Positions 29,551 through 40,982 of a stretch of 64,000 nt of DNA are shown piece by piece (the stretch's first letter is position 1; the number at the start of each line of letters is the position of its first letter). The position numbers and the translations under genes are program-made. Origin of the DNA: Bufo bufo. Its lineage: Eukaryota; Chordata; Amphibia; Anura; Bufonidae. The notes beneath the pieces were generated by a model. That model had not been told where the DNA came from. It saw only the letters and a list, made by a program, of their open reading frames with translations, and searched no databases. The stretch covers positions 686,459,257 to 686,523,256 of the forward strand of contig NC_053391.1 of assembly GCF_905171765.1 (NCBI RefSeq), in the 5' to 3' direction.

Positions 29551-29710
29551 CTTCAAGTATCTCAGCTGGAGTGGAGACAGGTCCGAAGATCAGGCTTCTC
29601 TGAAGGCGTCGCGCCCGTCAGATTTACCACCGGCAGTGGATACACGATACCCTTTACTTTCCATAGAAAATGGTTGGTAAAAACGATGCTGTAAAACCAT
29701 AATACTTAGT
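29551..29710 (-). other. UCP2: UCP2 non-coding leader exon 2
   Basis: This 160-nt segment has a strong acceptor (ctctcctctcttccag) and donor (GAAG|gtaacg). It lies between the TATA-driven first exon and the coding exon, as does exon 2 of mammalian UCP2. It contains a complete 36-codon upstream ORF. Confidence 0.75.
29590..29700 (-). CDS. UCP2 upstream ORF (36 codons)
   Basis: The ATG is at 29700-29698, the stop TGA at 29592-29590. The peptide is 36 residues, beginning MVLQHRFYQPF and ending GRDAFREA, and lies wholly in leader exon 2. Mammalian UCP2 carries a uORF of 36 codons in the same exon that strongly represses translation (established for human and mouse). Equal length and equal location suggest an ancestral control element. 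The likely role is translational attenuation of UCP2; the peptide itself may matter at its C-terminus. Confidence 0.7.
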   Translation of the reverse strand: MVLQHRFYQPFSMESKGYRVSTAGGKSDGRDAFREA

Positions 29711-30048
29711 CTGGAAGAGAGGAGAGCGAGAAGGGACGTTAGCAATAAGAAAAGCTAAATTTTGAAGAATTTTTTTTAAAAAAAATAAAGTTTTAAAAAC
29801 TATGGCGCACCACACAGAGCATCCCGATGTGCCCGATACCAGTCGGGCTCTTTTCACGCCGCACCTGTACGGTACGTTTACTGATCCAAGGTCTATTCAC
29901 ACAGCAGATCCGGGGCGGAAGTTTCCATTTACGCCAACGGAACTTTATGGAAACCCGTGCGTTTGCCGACAATAGGAGGGATGTCCCTATAGGTGACGGT
30001 GCGGCCCATCGGTCCCCCGTTATCAGCCATATGGCGGACATGCTTTAA
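29711..30048. other. UCP2 leader intron 1, proximal part
   Basis: Includes an A/T run (29770-29800) and a 100-150-bp segment with 'ttccatttacgccaacggaac', likely an old MITE. No gene is seen. Confidence 0.4.
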
Positions 30049-30377
30049 AGGGAACCTGTCACCAGGATTTTGTGTATAGAGCTGAGGACATGGCCACTAG
30101 CACATCCGCAATACCCAGTCCCCATAGCTCTGTGTGCTTTTATAGTGTAAAAAAAACCTATTTGATACATATGCAAACTAACCTGAGATGAGTCGTGTCC
30201 CTGACTCATCTCACGTACAGGACACATCTCAGGGTAATTTGCATATGTATCAAATAGGTTTTTTTCCACAATAAAAGCACACAGAGCTATGGGGACTGGG
30301 TATTGTGGATGTGCTAGCGGTGATCTAGCAACCCATGTCCTCAGCTCTATACACAAAATCCCGGTGACAGGTTCCCT
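30049..30377. mobile_element. Long palindromic MITE with TTAA flanks
   Basis: The ends are AGGGAACCTGTCACC and GGTGACAGGTTCCCT, with TTAA at 30045-30048 and 30378-30381. Nearly the whole 329 bp folds back (arms share 'gctctgtgtgcttttat', 'cctatttgatacatatgcaa'). Non-coding, in the UCP2 leader intron. Confidence 0.88.
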
Positions 30378-30962
30378 TTAATAACCAAAAACCTTCCCGT
30401 CCCTCATGATCACCACTCTATGGGGTGAGAACCTCCATATGGGCGACTGATAACACCCACTGTTCCTGTAACCATTAACCCCTTATGGTCCACTGTCTGT
30501 ATGGGGTGCCCTGCTTCCATCTCCGGATGTGCAGTTAACAGATAAGGACTCGACCCCCTCCCCCAACACCCGCTCCCAGCAATGAAAACCACCTACAGAG
30601 GACACCACTGTCTGTCATTTGTCTAAGAAGCGGCGACTATTAAACCCCCTCCCCCCCAATAAGGGTGCAAGGCCCCCCCCATTACAGCTCTGATGTGGGT
30701 GGTCACCCAGCTTTCTTTGGGTCCAGAAAGGCAGAGGCACAGCTTGTTAGGAGGGGGACGCATCAGGTCGGAGGCAGGGAAAGATGGGTGACACTTGTGG
30801 GGGGGGGGGGGGGGGGTGTTCTAGACATATACCAGTCGTCACCAAGTGTTTGATAGGTCTAAGACAAGTGACAAAGAGGGAATTTGACACCTAAGGGTCT
30901 ATAAACTGAAAGCCCCCCCCCCCCAAAAAAAATAATCTCTAGAACAAAGGGGCCACAGCTCG

Positions 30963-31411
30963 GCTACTTTCACACTAGTGTTTTTACTGGATCCGGCAAG
31001 AACGCTTCCGTTACCGATAATACAATCGGATCCGTTCATAACGGCTGCAGACGGTCGTATTATCTGTAACATCGCCAAGACGGATCCGTCATGAACTCCA
31101 TTGAAAGTGAACGGGGGACGGATCCGTTCTCTATCGTGCTAGTGAAAACCGTCCCCATTGACTTGCATTGTGGGTCACGATGGATCCGTTTTTTGCTCTG
31201 CATCCCATGACGGAAAGAAATCAGCAGCATGCTGCTCTCCGGTCTGGGAACACAACCAAACGGAACACATTTTGGAGCGTTCTGTTCCGTTTTCTCCCCA
31301 TTGACAATGAAGGGGAACAAAACGGAAGCGTTTTTTTCCCCTTCGGTACTGAGACCCTATGACGGATCTCAATACCGGAAAATATTAACGCGAGTGTGAA
31401 AGTTGCATTAG
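30963..31411. mobile_element. MITE of the 'ggctactttcacact' family
   Basis: Begins CGGCTACTTTCACACTAGTG and ends with 'gagtgtgaaagttgcat'. The interior is full of 'gacggatccgtt' motifs in both directions. Related copies are at 49233-49632 and 54012-54344. It lies in the UCP2 leader intron. Confidence 0.65.
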
Positions 31412-31931
31412 CCCTATGGTTGAACCTCAGTACTACTGGTCGAAGAGTTTCTTCCACTAATGAGAAATACAACAGAGCAGGTATTAAAGGGTCCTCCAAC
31501 CACAGGTCACCACAGCAAGACATAATGCCACATAGGTGGATGGCAGGGGCGCAACTACCATAGCGGCAGACCATGCGACTGACATGGGGCCCAGTTGGGA
31601 TCATCCCCTCTTCTACTTGGGTCAGGACTCTACCCTCTAAAGAAAACAAAAATGCCCCAAGGGTCATTGAAAGGGGTTTAGGCGGAAACCCTTCTGTCAT
31701 GTGTGGGGGGCCTGGGTCGATCCTTGCTATGGGGCCATTACTTCTCTATGTATAGCACTGGTGGAGGGGGACAGGGGCTCAAAAAGAAAAAGTCAAGTCG
31801 AAGGTCAGAAGACACATTTAAGAACTTTGCTACAAAAAAGAAATCAAATACAAAATGCAACATTGTATCAAATGTTCCTATTTAGTGACAGGTGGCAACA
31901 ACTGTTCATAGAGAAATATGGAGAGACTTAC

Positions 31932-32055
31932 CAGTAAGAGAAGAAAGGGAATCACTGCTGGTGGAGGGTCTGGAGCCTGGAGGGGGCTGGGGGGTAACAA
32001 TGGAGGGAGCAGGAGGATGAGAAGTGCTTGTCCTCAGCTGGGGAAGAAAGGCTGA
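31932..32055 (-). other. UCP2: UCP2 first leader exon (approximate 5' end)
   Basis: The donor CTTACTG|gtaagt at 31931-31926 is a near-consensus match. The 5' end is placed about 25-30 bp after the TATA box at 32086-32079. The exon is pyrimidine-rich and has no ATG, so it is pure leader. Confidence 0.6.
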
Positions 32056-32060
32056 GTCAG
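32052..32060 (-). promoter_or_regulatory. AP-1/ARE-like site TGACTCAGC next to the UCP2 start site
   Basis: Minus-strand TGACTCAGC fits both the AP-1 core (TGACTCA) and the NRF2 antioxidant-response core (TGACNNNGC). It lies between the TATA box and the predicted first exon. Binding is inferred. Confidence 0.4.
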
Positions 32061-32078
32061 AAAACCAGTCTCTGCTGG

Positions 32079-32086
32079 TTTATATA
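32079..32086 (-). promoter_or_regulatory. UCP2 TATA box
   Basis: Minus-strand TATATAAA followed about 30 bp later by the predicted leader exon. Mammalian UCP2 promoters are TATA-less and GC-rich, so a TATA box here is a difference worth noting. Confidence 0.55.
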
Positions 32087-32099
32087 GACTGGAGGTGGG

Positions 32100-32795
32100 G
32101 GAGGGCCAGTGCTCACCACTTCCCAACCCCCATCCTACCCTACAACCCTAACATGCTCCATCCCATAGTCTAGCAGCTCCCCCTATTGACCCTGCACCGC
32201 TCCCCATCCCAAGATTGACCCCCTTCAGGCAGCGGGTGTCACTGGTTACACAACTGATATTATGCAATGCAATCAAATAGCAGCAGGCACCTGGTAGAAC
32301 TAAAAGTCTCAGCATAGTCTGCAGAGCATCCTTGGTATTTGCAGTTCTATATAACCCTGGGGGGCCTTTTATGGTCTGGGGGCTGCATTGTCACGTGGCC
32401 GCAAAAAAATTGTTGATCGGCGCTCGTTTGCATCGGCTTTAGCGCAGGCGGATACAAAGTGAATGGGGAGGAATGATCGCTAGCGCAGTGGTCGGCTGGG
32501 CCTTCATGGTTTTGACTTTTATTTGTATTTTATTTATCATTTTTTAAATATATTTTTTGGCCCAAGAGGTCATTAAAAGAATTTGAGAGACACTGACTCC
32601 GTTTTTTCTTTTGCATATTTTCCTGTTTATTATTTTTCTTATATTTTTGCCACATATGTCCCCCAATGGGTAATTAAAAGGCCTCTGGGTACACGGACAC
32701 TTTTATTTTTATTTTTTTTTATTTTTCACTGTTTCCATTGTAACTGGGGCATCCAAAGTGGGAGCTTTGTACAAGCTCTGCTCTCCCCCTAGACA
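32100..32795. other. UCP2 upstream region, nothing further recognised
   Basis: C-rich sequence near 32110-32220 then A/T-rich sequence with T-runs. No coding frame has motifs or splice context. Confidence 0.4.
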
Positions 32796-33205
32796 CCTGC
32801 GGGGCCCAACCTGCTCCTGCTAGAGACACCAGGGGGACCCGACCTGCTGTGCTAGAGACACCCGGGGGACCCGACCTGCTCCTGCTACACACACTCGGGG
32901 ACCCGACCTGCTCTGCTAGAGACACCCGGGGACGGGGACCCGACCTGCTCTGCTAGAGACACCCGGGGACCCCACTTGCTCTGCTAGAGACACCCGGGGA
33001 CGGGGACCCGACCTGCTCCTGCTACACACACTCGGGGACCCGACCTGCTGTGCTAGAGACACTCGGGGACCCGACCTGCTCCTGCTACACACACTCGGGG
33101 ACCCGACCTGCTCTGCTAGAGACACCCGGGGACCCCACTTGCTCTGCTAGAGACACCCGGGGACGGGGACCCGACCTGCTCCTGCTAGAGACACCCGGGG
33201 GACCT
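32796..33205. repeat. Minisatellite of ~31-38-bp units ('gacccgacctgctctgctagagacaccc')
   Basis: About twelve units alternate two forms: GACCCGACCTGCTCTGCTAG-AGACACCCGGGG, and one with CCTGCTACACACACTCGGGG. Some units carry an extra GACGGG. Alternation of types suggests pairwise block duplication. Confidence 0.9.
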
Positions 33206-33435
33206 TTAATCCAGCGTTGTGCGGCGCTCCGGTAAAAGGGTCACGGCTTGTGCACACCTGATATAACCTAATATAGACCAGACGGGGTAATAATGACCCG
33301 CAGTTACTAAATATCAGTGCTGACGGCTGCAGTACCAGGTGGCGGTCAGGACTCCGAGCCGCCTCTTTCCTGCCTGTGTTTTGTGGTTTGTTTTTTCACA
33401 TTCTGTACATGAAGGCGACAAGTGTCAGGAGATCC

Positions 33436-33620
33436 AAATGTACAGCGCTGCCCATAATTCTTCATACCCCTGGCAAATTTTAAAGTTTAAAGTGTTAAAG
33501 TTACTTTTATTCAACCAGCAAGTAATTTTTTGACGAGAAATAACATGGGTGTCTCCCAAAGGATAATAAGACGATGTACAAGAGGCATTATTGTGGGGGG
33601 AAAACATTTCTCCGCTTTTA
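33436..33620. mobile_element. Possible end of a Tc1-like element
   Basis: 'acagcgctgcccataattcttcataccc' resembles the outer inverted repeat of a Tc1 family that starts CAGTGCTGCCCA. No matching right end or transposase was found nearby. Confidence 0.3.
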
Positions 33621-34494
33621 TTTACAAATAAAATAAATAAATTGAGGAATTGCTACAATAAATTGAGGAACCAGTCGCCTCAGGGTGACAATTGTCTGAC
33701 AGAGGAAACCGTGTCCATGATGTCATTTCCTGATCACACCCGGCTCATGTTACCCACAGGTGTCCTTTACTTAGAGGATGATGGGTGTGTTACTTCATTG
33801 CTGCTCAACCACTCCAGAAAATAATATGTCCATAAAAATATTGTTTCTGGGAATGCTGCTTGACAACCAAGTTCTCCCCTATTCCAGCAGCCACAAGGGT
33901 TGTCACTAAGCTCTGGCACATTGACTGTTCAGAGCTCTTGGAAAGCTGGGTGACGTCTGTAATGGCAGCCGCGGCATGGGTGCATTATGACAGCCCTGGC
34001 CCCTTTATCCTGGGAATATGGAGTTCCCCTTTAAACTTGTAAATAAACTCCGCCCAGTATTAAATAATCAGCCGCATTCTTCTAAAACTTTCAGGAACAC
34101 GGATCATGACAGTGAGGGGGTTAATCCACATGGTGCAATGTGGCCAGTGCTGTAATCTCCAGCTTCTCTCCTATTGGAGGAACAGGACAGCACCCATCAC
34201 CCGACCAGCCAATAGCAGAGCAGGAACCAAGTCCTGGAAGGTTTATAATTACTGAGAACTGAAGGGAGTGTAACATTAACCCTACAGTGTCCAGACCGCA
34301 TCTATTATCTATGTAGAAAAACAAAAAAGTAGCAGCGCAGCACTGAATGCACTAAAGGGGTAAACAGGCGGACACTGCGTGTTGGAGTAGGTCCCATCTG
34401 ATGAGAAGCCCTTGTGACGTCTGCTAGATGGGCCCGACATATTTGTGATCAATTGTATGCGCTAAGAGCTTCTACTATGGCCGCCGTGTCATTG
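33621..34494. other. No recognised feature
   Basis: Only short open frames (up to 77 codons) without motifs. A CCAAT-type segment 'cagccaatagcagagcaggaacc' occurs near 34206. Confidence 0.4.
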
Positions 34495-35440
34495 ACCCTG
34501 TTCACCCAGTCTTCCGCGCGGATGCGATGCGTGAGGTGAACGCATTGCACCCGCACTGAATCCGGACCCATTCATTTCTATGGAGCTGTGCACACGAGCG
34601 GTGATTTTCACGCATCACTTGTGCGTTGCGTGAAAATCGCAGCATGCTCCTCTTTGTGCGTTTTTCATGTAACGCAGGCCCCATAGAAGTGAATGGGGTT
34701 GCGTAAAAATCGCAAGCGAGTGCGGATGCGGTGCAATTTTCACGCACAGTTTGCTAGGAGACGATCGGGATGGAGACCCGATCATTATTATTTTCCCTTA
34801 TAACATGGTTATAAGGGAAAATAATAGCATTCTGAATACAGAAAGCATAGTACAATAGGGCTGGAGGGGTTAAAAAATTAAAAATAATAATTAAACTCAC
34901 TTTAATCCACTTGATCGCGCAGCCGGCATCTCTTCTGTCTTCTTTTTTGCTGTGCGCAGGAAAAGGACCTTTGGTAACGTCACTTCGGTCATCACATGGT
35001 CCGTCACATGATCTTTTACCATGGTGATGGACCATGTGATGACCGGAGTGATGTCACCACAGGTCCTGTTCCTGCACACAGCAAAGAAGGAGACAGAAGA
35101 GAAGCCGGGCTGTGCGATCAAGTGGATTAAGGGGAGTTTAATTATTAAAAAAAAAAAATTTAACCCCTCCAGCGCTAGTTTACTATGCATTCTGTATTCA
35201 GAATGCTATTATTTTCCCTTATAACCATGTTATAAGGGAAAATGATACAATCTACAGAACACCGATCCCAAGCCCGAACTTCTGTGGAGAAGTTCGGGTT
35301 TGGGTACCAAACATGCCGGTTTTTCTCACTCGAGTGCAAAATGCATTACAATGTTTTGCACTCGCGCGGAAAAGTCGCGCGTGTTCCCGCAACGCACCCG
35401 CACCTTTTCCCGCAACGCCCGTGTAAAAGAGGCCTTAGTG
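34495..35440. mobile_element. Large foldback element
   Basis: Long inverted arms: 'attattttcccttataac' (34788) against 'gttataagggaaaat' (35229), 'catcacatggtcc' against 'ggaccatgtgatg' (34991 and 35029), and 'aagtggattaa' (35118) against 'ttaatccactt' (34903). The outer ends have 'cacccgcac' and 'cgcaacgcacccgcac' motifs. Non-coding; probably a palindromic DNA element. Confidence 0.6.
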
Positions 35441-35534
35441 TGTGCTGCTACTTATTAGTTTTTCTACATAGTTGCTATGGTAGCGTGTACCTGCGATTAT
35501 CTCTGGAGGTGCTGCTCCTTTTTTTGATTCTATC

Positions 35535-35592
35535 TTATATCTCTCATCTATTATCTATCTATTATCTATCTATTATCTATCTATTATCTATT

Positions 35593-35633
<41 letters not shown>

Positions 35634-35681
35634 TATCTATCTATTATCTATCTATCTATTATCTATCTATTATCTATCTAT

Positions 35682-35716
<35 letters not shown>

Positions 35717-35761
35717 ATCTATCTATCTATTATCTATCTATTATCTATCCATCTATCTATT

Positions 35762-35798
<37 letters not shown>

Positions 35799-35799
35799 T

Positions 35800-35842
<43 letters not shown>

Positions 35843-35875
35843 CATATCTATCTATTATCTATCTATTATCTATCC

Positions 35876-35920
<45 letters not shown>

Positions 35921-36204
35921 TATCTATCTAATATCTATCTATTATCTATCTAATATCTATCTATTATCTATCTATCTAATATCTATCTATTATCTATCTA
36001 TCTATTATCTATCTATTATCTATCTATCTATCTATTATCTATCTATTATCTATTATCTATCTATTATCTATCTATTATCTATCTATTATCTATCTATTAT
36101 CTATCTATCTATTATCTATCTATTATCTATCTATCTATTATCTATCTATTATCTATTATCTATCTATTATCTATCTATTATCTATCTATTATCTATCTAT
36201 CTAT

Positions 36205-36243
<39 letters not shown>

Positions 36244-36288
36244 ATCTATCTATCTATTATCTATCTATTATCTATCCATCTATCTATT

Positions 36289-36325
<37 letters not shown>

Positions 36326-36326
36326 T

Positions 36327-36365
<39 letters not shown>

Positions 36366-36398
36366 CATATCTATCTATTATCTATCTATTATCTATCC

Positions 36399-36443
<45 letters not shown>

Positions 36444-36502
36444 TATCTATCTAATATCTATCTATTATCTATCTAATATCTATCTATTATCTATCTATCT
36501 AA

Positions 36503-36540
<38 letters not shown>

Positions 36541-36647
36541 TATCTATCTATTATCTATCTATCTATTATCTATCTATTATCTATCTATTATCTATCTATT
36601 ATCTATCTATTATCTATCTATCTATTATCTATCTATTATCTATCTAT

Positions 36648-36681
<34 letters not shown>

Positions 36682-36682
36682 T

Positions 36683-36719
<37 letters not shown>

Positions 36720-36720
36720 T

Positions 36721-36763
<43 letters not shown>

Positions 36764-36796
36764 CATATCTATCTATTATCTATCTATTATCTATCC

Positions 36797-36845
<49 letters not shown>

Positions 36846-37125
36846 TATCTATCTAATATCTATCTATTATCTATCTAATATCTATCTATTATCTATCTAT
36901 CTAATATCTATCTATTATCTATCTATCTATTATCTATCTATTATCTATCTATCTATTATCTATCTATTATCTATTATCTATCTATTATCTATCTATTATC
37001 TATCTATTATCTATCTATTATCTATCTATCTATTATCTATCTATTATCTATCTATCTATTATCTATCTATTATCTATTATCTATCTATTATCTATCTATT
37101 ATCTATCTATTATCTATCTATCTAT

Positions 37126-37164
<39 letters not shown>

Positions 37165-37209
37165 ATCTATCTATCTATTATCTATCTATTATCTATCCAT
37201 CTATCTATT

Positions 37210-37246
<37 letters not shown>

Positions 37247-37247
37247 T

Positions 37248-37286
<39 letters not shown>

Positions 37287-37319
37287 CATATCTATCTATT
37301 ATCTATCTATTATCTATCC

Positions 37320-37360
<41 letters not shown>

Positions 37361-37619
37361 TATCTATCTAATATCTATCTATTATCTATCTAATATCTAT
37401 TATCTATCTATCTAATATCTATCTATTATCTATCTATCTATTATCTATCTATTATCTATCTATCTAATATCTATCTATTATCTATCTATCTATCTATTAT
37501 CTATCTATTATCTATTATCTATCTATTATCTATCTATTATCTATCTATTATCTATCTATTATCTATCTATCTATTATCTATCTATTATCTATCTATCTAT
37601 TATCTATCTATTATCTATT

Positions 37620-37691
<72 letters not shown>

Positions 37692-37705
37692 CATCTATCT
37701 ATCAT
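35535..37705. repeat. TATC (GATA) microsatellite, 2.2 kb, with higher-order periodicity
   Basis: Pure (TATC)n broken by regular 'attatc' and 'aatatc' shifts. A rare variant 'ctcatat' appears at 35841, 36364, 36762 and 37285, spaced 523, 398 and 523 bp, so large blocks were duplicated. The plus-strand frame at 35242-35931 running into it is an artefact. Confidence 0.97.
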
Positions 37706-37817
37706 CATTCTGCCGGACTCACTGTGTGCGGAGCCCATTGACGATGAGATCCGGCAGGCATATGGCCGGTTTCTGACAGGAGCGTTGGGTGCTTGCGCCA
37801 GTTTTTGTCTAGACCAG

Positions 37818-37945
37818 GGATCAGCAACCTCCAGGCCCTCCAGCTGTTGTGAAACTACAACTCCCAGCATGCTCTATTCACTTCAGTGGGAGATCTGAGA
37901 ACAAGCAAGCAATTGTGCATGCTGGGAGTTGTAGTTTCACCACAG
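37818..37945. repeat. Foldback repeat of the 'aactcccagcatgc' family
   Basis: Left arm CAGCTGTTGTGAAACTACAA-CTCCCAGCATGC, right arm the complement ending at 'tttcaccacagctg'. Same layout as 21091-21235. Confidence 0.75.
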
Positions 37946-38279
37946 CTGAAACTCTGCACTTGTGCCAGAAACCGTCCGGATCCCATTCTAGTCAATGTTG
38001 TCTGGCAGTGAAGGGCAGGACGCAGCTAGACCGGATCCGACCGATACTTTAGCCTCAGTGATCAATGGCCGTACGGTCGGATGGTTGCGGTCACAATTAC
38101 ATCTCTGCAGGGATCTCCTCCCCTCTCTTATGTGACAAAAAGCTCAGTCAGGGGGTCTGGGTGGGGCGCAGTTTACTGTAAATAAGGGGCTCACAGCTTT
38201 AAGACGTCTTATAATGACTGAAGATACAACAAAGGGGACAACAGCGGGAATGTGAACAGTGACAGGCAAAAAGGGGGGA

Positions 38280-38425
38280 AGGGGCCCATAGCAACCAATC
38301 AGATCACTGCTTTCATTTTCAAACCTGGCCCATAGCAACCAATCAGATCACAGCCTTCTTTTCCTACATGTGGTTCATAGCAACCAATCAGATCACTTCA
38401 TGCTAGATTGGTTGCTATGGGCAAC
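38280..38425. repeat. Short tandem/inverted repeat carrying CCAAT and X-box-like motifs
   Basis: Three direct copies of 'catagcaaccaatcagatcac' (38287, 38331, 38377) are followed by an inverted 'gattggttgctatgggcaac' (38406). Each has a CCAAT box; the inverted copy also contains GTTGCTATGGGCAAC, an RFX-type palindrome. Confidence 0.8.
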
Positions 38426-38577
38426 TCCTCCATTTCTTGGGGCAGAGCGCTCGATACTGTTGTAGGTGTTCGATATGGCGGTCTAAATAATATAAGTGAT
38501 GGCTGTAAGGTATTACTAGAGAGTCACATGACCCAGGACAAACGGCTCCATCATTAAAGCCTTATGTACATGAGCTA

Positions 38578-40032
38578 GGGGGTGCGGTATATTTAGGACG
38601 TGTGATTGGGGGGTGCAGTATATTTAGGACGTGTGATTGGGGGGTGCAGTATATTTAGGGAGTGTTATTAGGGGGGTGCTGTATATTTAGGGCGTGTGAT
38701 TAGGGGGGTGCGGTATATGTAGGGCGTGTGATTAGGGGGGTGCGGTATATGTAGGGCGTGTGATTAGGGGGGTGCGGTATATTTAGGGCGTGTGATTAGG
38801 GGGGTGCGGTATATTTAGGGCGTGTGATTAGGGGGGTGCGGTATATGTAGGGCGTGTGATTAGGGGGTGCGGTATATTTAGGGCGTGTGATTGGGGGGTG
38901 CGGTATATTTAGGACATGTGATTTGGGGGTGCAGTATATTTAGGGCGCGTGATTAGGGGGGTGCGGTATATTTAGGACATGTGATTGGGGGTGCAGTATA
39001 TTTAGGGCGTGTGATTAGGGGGGTGCGGTATATTTAGGGCGTGTGATTAGGGGGGTGCGGTATATTTAGGGCATGTGATTAGGGGGTGCGGTATATTTAG
39101 GGCATGTGATTAGGGGGTGCGGTATATTTAGGGCATGTGATTAGGGGGTGCGGTATATTTAGGGCGTGTGATTAGGGGGGTGCGGTATATGTAGGGCGTG
39201 TGATTAGGGGGGTGCGGTATATTTAGGGCGTGTGATTAGGGGGGTGCTGTATATTTAGGGCGTGTGATTAGGGGGGTGCGGTATATGTAGGGCGTGTGAT
39301 TAGGGGGTGCGGTATATTTAGGGCGTGTGATTGGGGGGTGCGGTATATTTAGGACATGTGATTTGGGGGTGCAGTATATTTAGGGCGCGTGATTAGGGGG
39401 GTGCGGTATATTTAGGACATGTGATTGGGGGTGCAGTATATTTAGGGCGTGTGATTAGGGGGGTGCGGTATATTTAGGGCGTGTGATTAGGGGGGTGCGG
39501 TATATTTAGGGCATGTGATTAGGGGGTGCGGTATATTTAGGGCATGTGATTAGGGGGTGCGGTATATTTAGGGCATGTGATTAGGGGGTGCGGTATATTT
39601 AGGGCGTGTGATTAGGGGGGTGCGGTATATTTAGGGCATGTGATTAGGGGGGGGTGCAGTATATTTAGGGCGTGTGATTAGGGGGGTGCGGTATATTTAG
39701 GACATGTGATTGGGGGGGTGCGGTATATTTAGGGCGTGTGATTAGGGGGGTGCGGTATATGTAGGGCATGTGATTAAGGGGGTGCTGTATATTTAGGGCG
39801 TGTGATTAGGGGGTGCGGTATATTTAGGGCATGTGATTGGGGGGTGCGGTATATTTGGGGTGTGTGATTGGGGGGGTGCGGTATATTTAGGGCATGTGAT
39901 TAGGGGGGTGCGGTATATTTAGGGCGTGTGATTAGGGGGGTGCGGTATATTTAGGACATGTGATTAGGGGGGTGCGGTATATTTAGGATATGTGATTAGG
40001 GGGGTGCGGTATATTTAGGATATGTGATTAGG
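38578..40032. repeat. ~32-bp minisatellite with two TTAGGG motifs per unit
   Basis: About 46 units of GTGCGGTATATTTAGGGCGT-GTGATTAGGGGG, 29-33 bp long. Most units carry the vertebrate telomere hexamer twice on the same strand. A variant block (aggacatgtgatttggggg) at 38911 recurs at 39351, a 440-bp higher-order step. Confidence 0.95.
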
Positions 40033-40982
40033 GATGTTTTCAGCCTCGTCTGAAGCTCATGTAGCTATAATTAGTCATGTGACCGCGCAGGAGATGCAGG
40101 TGGCGGATATTTGCACCAGCGCGGTGCACGGTGTCCGGTGTCACAAGCCGGATCCATCCAGTCGTGTTCTGTGTAAATAACACTATTATAAGCCTGACTG
40201 GGAGGAGACGGGGACAGAGGACATCGGTATAAGAGGGTCATTATATGATGCTATATGGCGGTATATTATGCTGTATTGTGATATTATATTATACCTGGCA
40301 CTACAGAGGAGGGCATTGTCTACAGGGGGCACCAAGGAAGAAGGGGACCATTGGGACTACAGAGGGGGGCATTATATGCTGCTATGCCTAGGGACCCAGG
40401 GGACCATTAAAGGGCTCGTCATAGCCCGGTCAGGTGTGAAGAGGGCGGGGCGTGACAACCTTTTTAGTCAGTGTCAAAAATGAACGAATCAAAACAGAAA
40501 TGACTGAAATAGGATGGGGTTCCCCTTAAAGCTGGAAATATCTTTAAATGTGCACTAGAGAGGGGAAGTGGGAAAGAGACAACGTGACTACTACTCCAAG
40601 CATCACTATAGGGCGGGCAGAATGGTTGTCACCTCCTTTTACTGGCGGTGAGGAGGGGGAGATCTCGCTCACACCCAGGACATTTCGGTTGAATCACCTT
40701 TATGCCATATATCTATATGAATGGTGACTGCATCCAGGCAGAGGGGTATAAGAGGCGGAGTTGCCCTTTAAGTCATACATGGTATTTGTGCCATCACTGT
40801 ATTTTTTATTCCACTGACCAAGGAAACAGATGTCCCCAGTCCCATCACCGGCATCGTACGGGACATAGAGATCCGGCCAGGATTCCAGGAACTGCGTCCT
40901 CCGCGTCTACGCTGTACCCACAATGAGGGCGAACAGAACTTGTCCTATCAGAACCCACATGTGACCCATGGGAGGACGTTCA
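40033..40982. other. Single-copy-looking spacer, no gene recognised
   Basis: About 950 bp between two arrays. Open frames of 71 and 74 codons lack motifs. The sequence contains pieces like 'gggcattatatgctgctatg' but nothing classifiable. Confidence 0.4.

Noticed and set aside
35242..35931. 229-codon frame with a Ser/Ile/Tyr/Leu-rich tail
   Set aside because: The tail is translated TATC microsatellite and the front lies in a foldback element.
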